Origin: Microthrixaceae bacterium | Lineage (GTDB): Bacteria; Actinomycetota; Acidimicrobiia; Acidimicrobiales; Microtrichaceae | DNA: 34,082 nucleotides | Assembly (NCBI GenBank): GCA_019694615.1 | Contig: JAIBBP010000047.1 | Span: 1-34,082 of the forward strand | Reading direction: 5' to 3' | Shown here: positions 32,116-34,082 of the stretch, one piece after another | Position numbering within the stretch: position 1 is the stretch's first letter | Layout of the letters: each line of letters starts with the position of its first letter | The notes under the pieces: generated by a model | What the model was told of the DNA's origin: nothing | What the model saw: the letters and a program-made list of their open reading frames with translations, nothing else | Database searches by the model: none | Translations under genes and position numbers: made by a program

Positions 32116-32243
32116 GAAGCGTCCTCGCGGAGCTCCCTGTGGGTGTCGCGCATGAGCTGCTGTTCGATCATGGCGGCGAACTCAGGCTTGGTGAGGAGCA
32201 GGTCGTAGAGCCGGTGGTTGCGTTCCTCCAGGTCCCGGTTCAC
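32112..32243 (-). CDS. 43-aa leader ORF of the island operon
   Basis: GTG 32243 to TGA at 32112, which overlaps the glycosylase start (GTGA). The peptide is one predicted amphipathic helix (LEERNHRLYDLLLTKPEFAA then MIEQQLMRDTHREL), highly charged. An in-frame TAG four codons upstream fixes the start. The Shine-Dalgarno is weak. The coding-like composition and the overlap with the next gene support translation. Function unknown; it could be a small regulator or subunit. Confidence 0.5.
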   Translation of the reverse strand: MNRDLEERNHRLYDLLLTKPEFAAMIEQQLMRDTHRELREDAS

Positions 32244-32375
32244 ATGCCCAAGCTACCGAAGGGCACCGTCATCGGGGCTGAGACACGGTCCGGCGGACTC
32301 GGCTTTCCGACGACTGATCGCGATGGTCGTCACCCTGGCGCAGTGGTCACGGGTAGCGCGGCGACCAAACAGCGG

Positions 32376-32423
32376 GAAGGGATCCTCGATCTCAGGGGAA
32401 CCCGTCCGCTGAAATCGAGGGAA
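32376..32423. repeat. Right imperfect inverted repeat of the glycosylase/nuclease operon
   Basis: The partner of the left repeat at 29672-29721. It carries AAGGGATCC, TCAGGGGAA, CCGCTGAAA and GAGGGAAACCCC in order. It lies 6 bp from the 3' (CCA) end of the tRNA-Ala fragment, so it may be part of an integrase recombination region rather than a transposon end. Confidence 0.6.
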
Positions 32424-32429
32424 ACCCCC

Positions 32430-32476
32430 TGGTGGAGGTGATGGGACTCGAACCGACGACCCCCTGCTTGCAAAGC
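32430..32476 (-). other. 3' portion of tRNA-Ala(TGC); probable attachment site
   Basis: On the minus strand the 47 nt run from the anticodon loop (TTTGCAA, anticodon TGC) through the GCAGG stem, variable loop, T-loop (GGTTCGAGTCC) and acceptor strand CACCTCC to discriminator A and CCA. A T at position 70 matches the G3-U70 identity element of tRNA-Ala. The sequence upstream of the anticodon stem is unrelated, so the 5' half is missing. Site-specific integrases commonly use the 3' half of a tRNA gene as the core site, so this is read as a displaced att copy. The T-stem has one mismatch. From 32477 to 32650 no gene is seen. Confidence 0.75.
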
Positions 32477-32650
32477 CGTCACAGCCGTGTCGCGAGGCCC
32501 GGCAGATACGCGGAAACCCGCGAGATTGCAGGGTTCTCGGTGCCGTCCGGTACCGGCCCATAGCGGTCCGTTGTGTGCTCTCGCGGAGGTTTCGCGGAGT
32601 GACGGGAACCTTCGAGCTCTTCCCAGCGATGCGTCCTATCGGATACGTCG

Positions 32651-33187
32651 CTACGTCTTCGGCAGATCGTCTGGAGTGCTCCACTCCTCGAGCAGTCGCA
32701 CGTCGAGGACAGCACCGGCGAGCTGCTCGGGGAACACCGCCAAGATGTGGTCTGTCCCGGTCGCTGACTGTGATCGGATGGCCTGGAAGCCATGCTCGTG
32801 GGCGGCTTCGCCGATCGCTCGGGTGAACCGGCGGTCGTCGCGAACCAGCTCCGGAGGCTTCACGCCAATGCTTGCGAGCGTCACAGCTTCTGTGAGGTCG
32901 AGAACCCTGTCGAGCGTTGTGCTCACTTCGTAAAGCTCTCGTGGCAGAAGAGCTTCGATGTCGAGGCCTTGGCGCTCAGCTTGTTTCGTGAGTTCGGCGA
33001 CAACGCACGGGCGCGTGAGGCAGAGATAGAGCACAGGGAAGCTGTGCGGTGGGTTGAAGCGGCCTCCGAGGCGACGCGCTCCGTCACCGCTTCGTGGATC
33101 GAATCCCTTTGCCTGGTTCCTGTATCCGACGACGGTGAGGCGGGACCCGGGGAGCTGACCGAGTGCCCGAGGGTCGAGCGACGACAT
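32651..33187 (-). CDS. RES-domain toxin (NAD+-degrading, type II TA)
   Basis: 178 aa with the RES core: ARRLGGRFNPP (R43), VLYLCLTRP (Y54), the conserved Glu in VVAELTKQAE (E65) and Ser in AIRSQS (S139). RES toxins degrade NAD+ and halt growth or kill when freed from the antitoxin. ATG 33187 lies one base after the antitoxin stop (TGA-C-ATG), the normal antitoxin-first order of RES-Xre operons. The C-terminus is duplicated in the decayed copy at 28958-29050. Confidence 0.88.
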   Translation of the reverse strand: MSSLDPRALGQLPGSRLTVVGYRNQAKGFDPRSGDGARRLGGRFNPPHSFPVLYLCLTRPCVVAELTKQAERQGLDIEALLPRELYEVSTTLDRVLDLTEAVTLASIGVKPPELVRDDRRFTRAIGEAAHEHGFQAIRSQSATGTDHILAVFPEQLAGAVLDVRLLEEWSTPDDLPKT

Positions 33188-33188
33188 G

Positions 33189-33524
33189 TCAGATGGTCAC
33201 GCCTTCGGCCAAGGCGAGGAGCAGGTCGACCACGCGCTGGTACTGACCGGACGCGATCAGATCGAGTGGCTTCTCGTAGTCGAGATCCGGGTTTGGTGAC
33301 CGCATCCAGAGCCGGGCTGCGTCGTCGCGCATGACACGTCGGGTGAGGTCGACAACCGCTCGCAGTTCAAGCAGCCGTTCCTCGGCCTCGCGTCGAGGAG
33401 CAGCTGCCTCGGCCTTCCATCGGGCCACACTGCGAGCATTTGTGTCGCTGACGCGCGCAAGGTCTGCGGTGTCGACGACATCACCCTGGTAGAGGTGGTC
33501 CAGTAGGGAGCTGAGTGTGGTCAT
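33189..33524 (-). CDS. Xre/MbcA/ParS-type antitoxin (DUF2384-like)
   Basis: 111 aa. An N-terminal helix-turn-helix (TADLARVSDTNARSVARWKA, about 18-37), a linker, and a C-terminal MbcA/ParS-like toxin-binding domain ending ASGQYQRVVDLLLALAEGV. MRSPNPDLDYEKPLDLI is the usual DUF2384 signature. It should neutralise the RES toxin encoded next and repress the shared promoter. ATG 33524 has GAGGAG upstream; an in-frame reading to 33851 is artefactual. Confidence 0.87.
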   Translation of the reverse strand: MTTLSSLLDHLYQGDVVDTADLARVSDTNARSVARWKAEAAAPRREAEERLLELRAVVDLTRRVMRDDAARLWMRSPNPDLDYEKPLDLIASGQYQRVVDLLLALAEGVTI

Positions 33525-33552
33525 GGTCTCCTCGTCGCCTGAACGTGTACAA

Positions 33553-33567
33553 ATACGTCGCGCGTAT
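33553..33567. promoter_or_regulatory. Candidate autoregulatory operator of the RES-Xre operon
   Basis: An inverted repeat ATACG (33553-33557), five bases, CGTAT (33563-33567), lies 29 bp upstream of the antitoxin ATG. It is followed by a direct repeat TATGTCG (33565-33571 and 33577-33583). It lies between the TA operon and the divergent broken gene, a position expected for an Xre-type operator. Promoter hexamers are not clear. Confidence 0.4.
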
Positions 33568-33605
33568 GTCGTAGTGTATGTCGAGCACCCTGAGGAGGCA
33601 ATCCG

Positions 33606-33974
33606 GTGGATCTCGATTTCGGACACGGTTTCATCCCCCGCGTTGGTGAGTAGAACTACAAGGCGGTCGATCGTTGTGTCGGGCCAGCCAACCTGTTCTC
33701 GGCCTCGCTCGACTTGCCATGGGCGATCGTGGACGGCGCCTGGACGGCCCGCAACCCGGAGCTTCTCTGCACCCTTCGAGCACACGGGACGAAGCTGCTC
33801 GTCGACACCCACACGTGGCGATTCCGTCACGAGTCCGCGTTCGACGTCCAACGTCTGCGAAACACAAGTTGGGCACCTTCAGCGCCGGTATCACCGGCGG
33901 ACGGGCAGGCGGTAGGTCGCCTCGTACGAGCAAGTCTCCTCCCTCAGGCGGAGCTTAAGAGGCTGCGCGGGTAG
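33606..33974 (+). pseudogene. Amber-interrupted gene of unknown family
   Basis: A strong Shine-Dalgarno (GAGGAGG, about 8 nt upstream) precedes GTG 33606. The frame reads DLDFGHGFIPRVGE, then TAG (33651-33653), then continues for 106 codons of convincing protein (VGPANLFSASLDLPWAIVDG, AHGTKLLVDTHTWRFRH) to a TAG at 33972. The continuous coding character on both sides of codon 16 indicates a nonsense mutation. The C-terminus also seems short. The next in-frame start after the stop (ATG 33714) has no good ribosome site. No family recognised; it diverges from the RES-Xre operon. Confidence 0.55.
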
Positions 33975-33975
33975 A

Positions 33976-34082
33976 TCAGCTGGGTGGGTTCCAGCGGTTT
34001 CGCCAGTCGATGAGTTTCGCGGCGAGGATGAACACCAGAGCGAGCGCGAGTTGGGCTTCGCGATGGGCGGGCTGACGGTCGG
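33976..34082 (-). CDS. C-terminal end of an unidentified protein, partial
   Basis: The minus strand holds an open frame entering from the right edge and ending in TGA at 33976. It encodes about 34 residues, including AHREAQLALALVFILAAKLI and DWRNRWNPPS. A hydrophobic helix followed by a W-rich tail is reminiscent of the C-termini of some DDE transposases, but 34 residues do not allow a call. Its stop lies 1 bp after the amber-interrupted gene. Confidence 0.35.
   Translation of the reverse strand, partial: DRQPAHREAQLALALVFILAAKLIDWRNRWNPPS

Noticed and set aside
33646..33656. TAG codon as a programmed pyrrolysine/readthrough site
   Set aside because: No supporting RNA structure or decoding genes visible; nonsense mutation is simpler.

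Overview
The window reads as high-GC actinobacterial chromosome, most likely from the class Acidimicrobiia (an Ilumatobacter-like marine or freshwater lineage). The reasons are the presence of crgA, an orphan GlnR-type regulator beside glutamine synthetase genes, F420-type flavin-domain proteins, DUF2786 paired with a TIGR04338 metallohydrolase, many GTG starts, and frequent 1-4 bp stop/start overlaps. The lineage is inferred from gene content only.

Bases 1-2717 hold Fe-S related genes: the 5' end of an Mrp/DUF59 gene, an A-type Fe-S carrier, an unusual fusion of a [2Fe-2S] domain with a shrunken molybdopterin-subunit-like domain, a RidA deaminase and a 52-aa membrane protein. Bases 2724-5971 are a nitrogen-assimilation locus: GlnR-like regulator, GS-I, a candidate operator, GS-II and a strong hairpin. 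Bases 6041-9900 are a methylamine-dehydrogenase-like maturation cluster: MauE, a Tat-exported Cys-rich light-chain-like protein fused to two Ig-like repeats, MauD-like thioredoxin, an unknown protein and a convergent MauF/CcdA-like protein. No catalytic heavy chain is seen. Bases 9979-11441 hold trpG/pabA, crgA and a small zinc-ribbon membrane protein. Bases 11472-15940 hold a thiolase and an acyl-CoA synthetase diverging from a perfect 9-6-9 palindrome, then a glycosyltransferase.

Bases 15951-28824 are housekeeping and metabolic genes: GNAT, DUF983, SDR, the TIGR04338/DUF2786 pair, DUF4230, a GH5-like lipoprotein, an SDR, soxR with a textbook SoxR box driving a questin-oxidase-like gene, a RecQ-family helicase, a PPOX/F420 protein, Nudix, MFS and ankyrin genes.

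From about 28825 to the right edge the window becomes an accessory island. It contains a RES-toxin remnant, a 35-aa small protein, and a tightly overlapped minus-strand operon: 43-aa ORF, OGG-fold DNA glycosylase, nucleotidyltransferase, 32-aa ORF, 82-aa helical protein and PD-(D/E)XK nuclease. The operon is bracketed by two imperfect inverted repeats of about 48 bp. Next come the 3' 47 nt of a tRNA-Ala(TGC) (a probable att site), a RES/Xre toxin-antitoxin pair, an amber-interrupted gene and the tail of a further ORF. The glycosylase-nucleotidyltransferase-nuclease operon is the best candidate for an undescribed, probably defensive, system. The Mau-like secreted protein cluster is the second.
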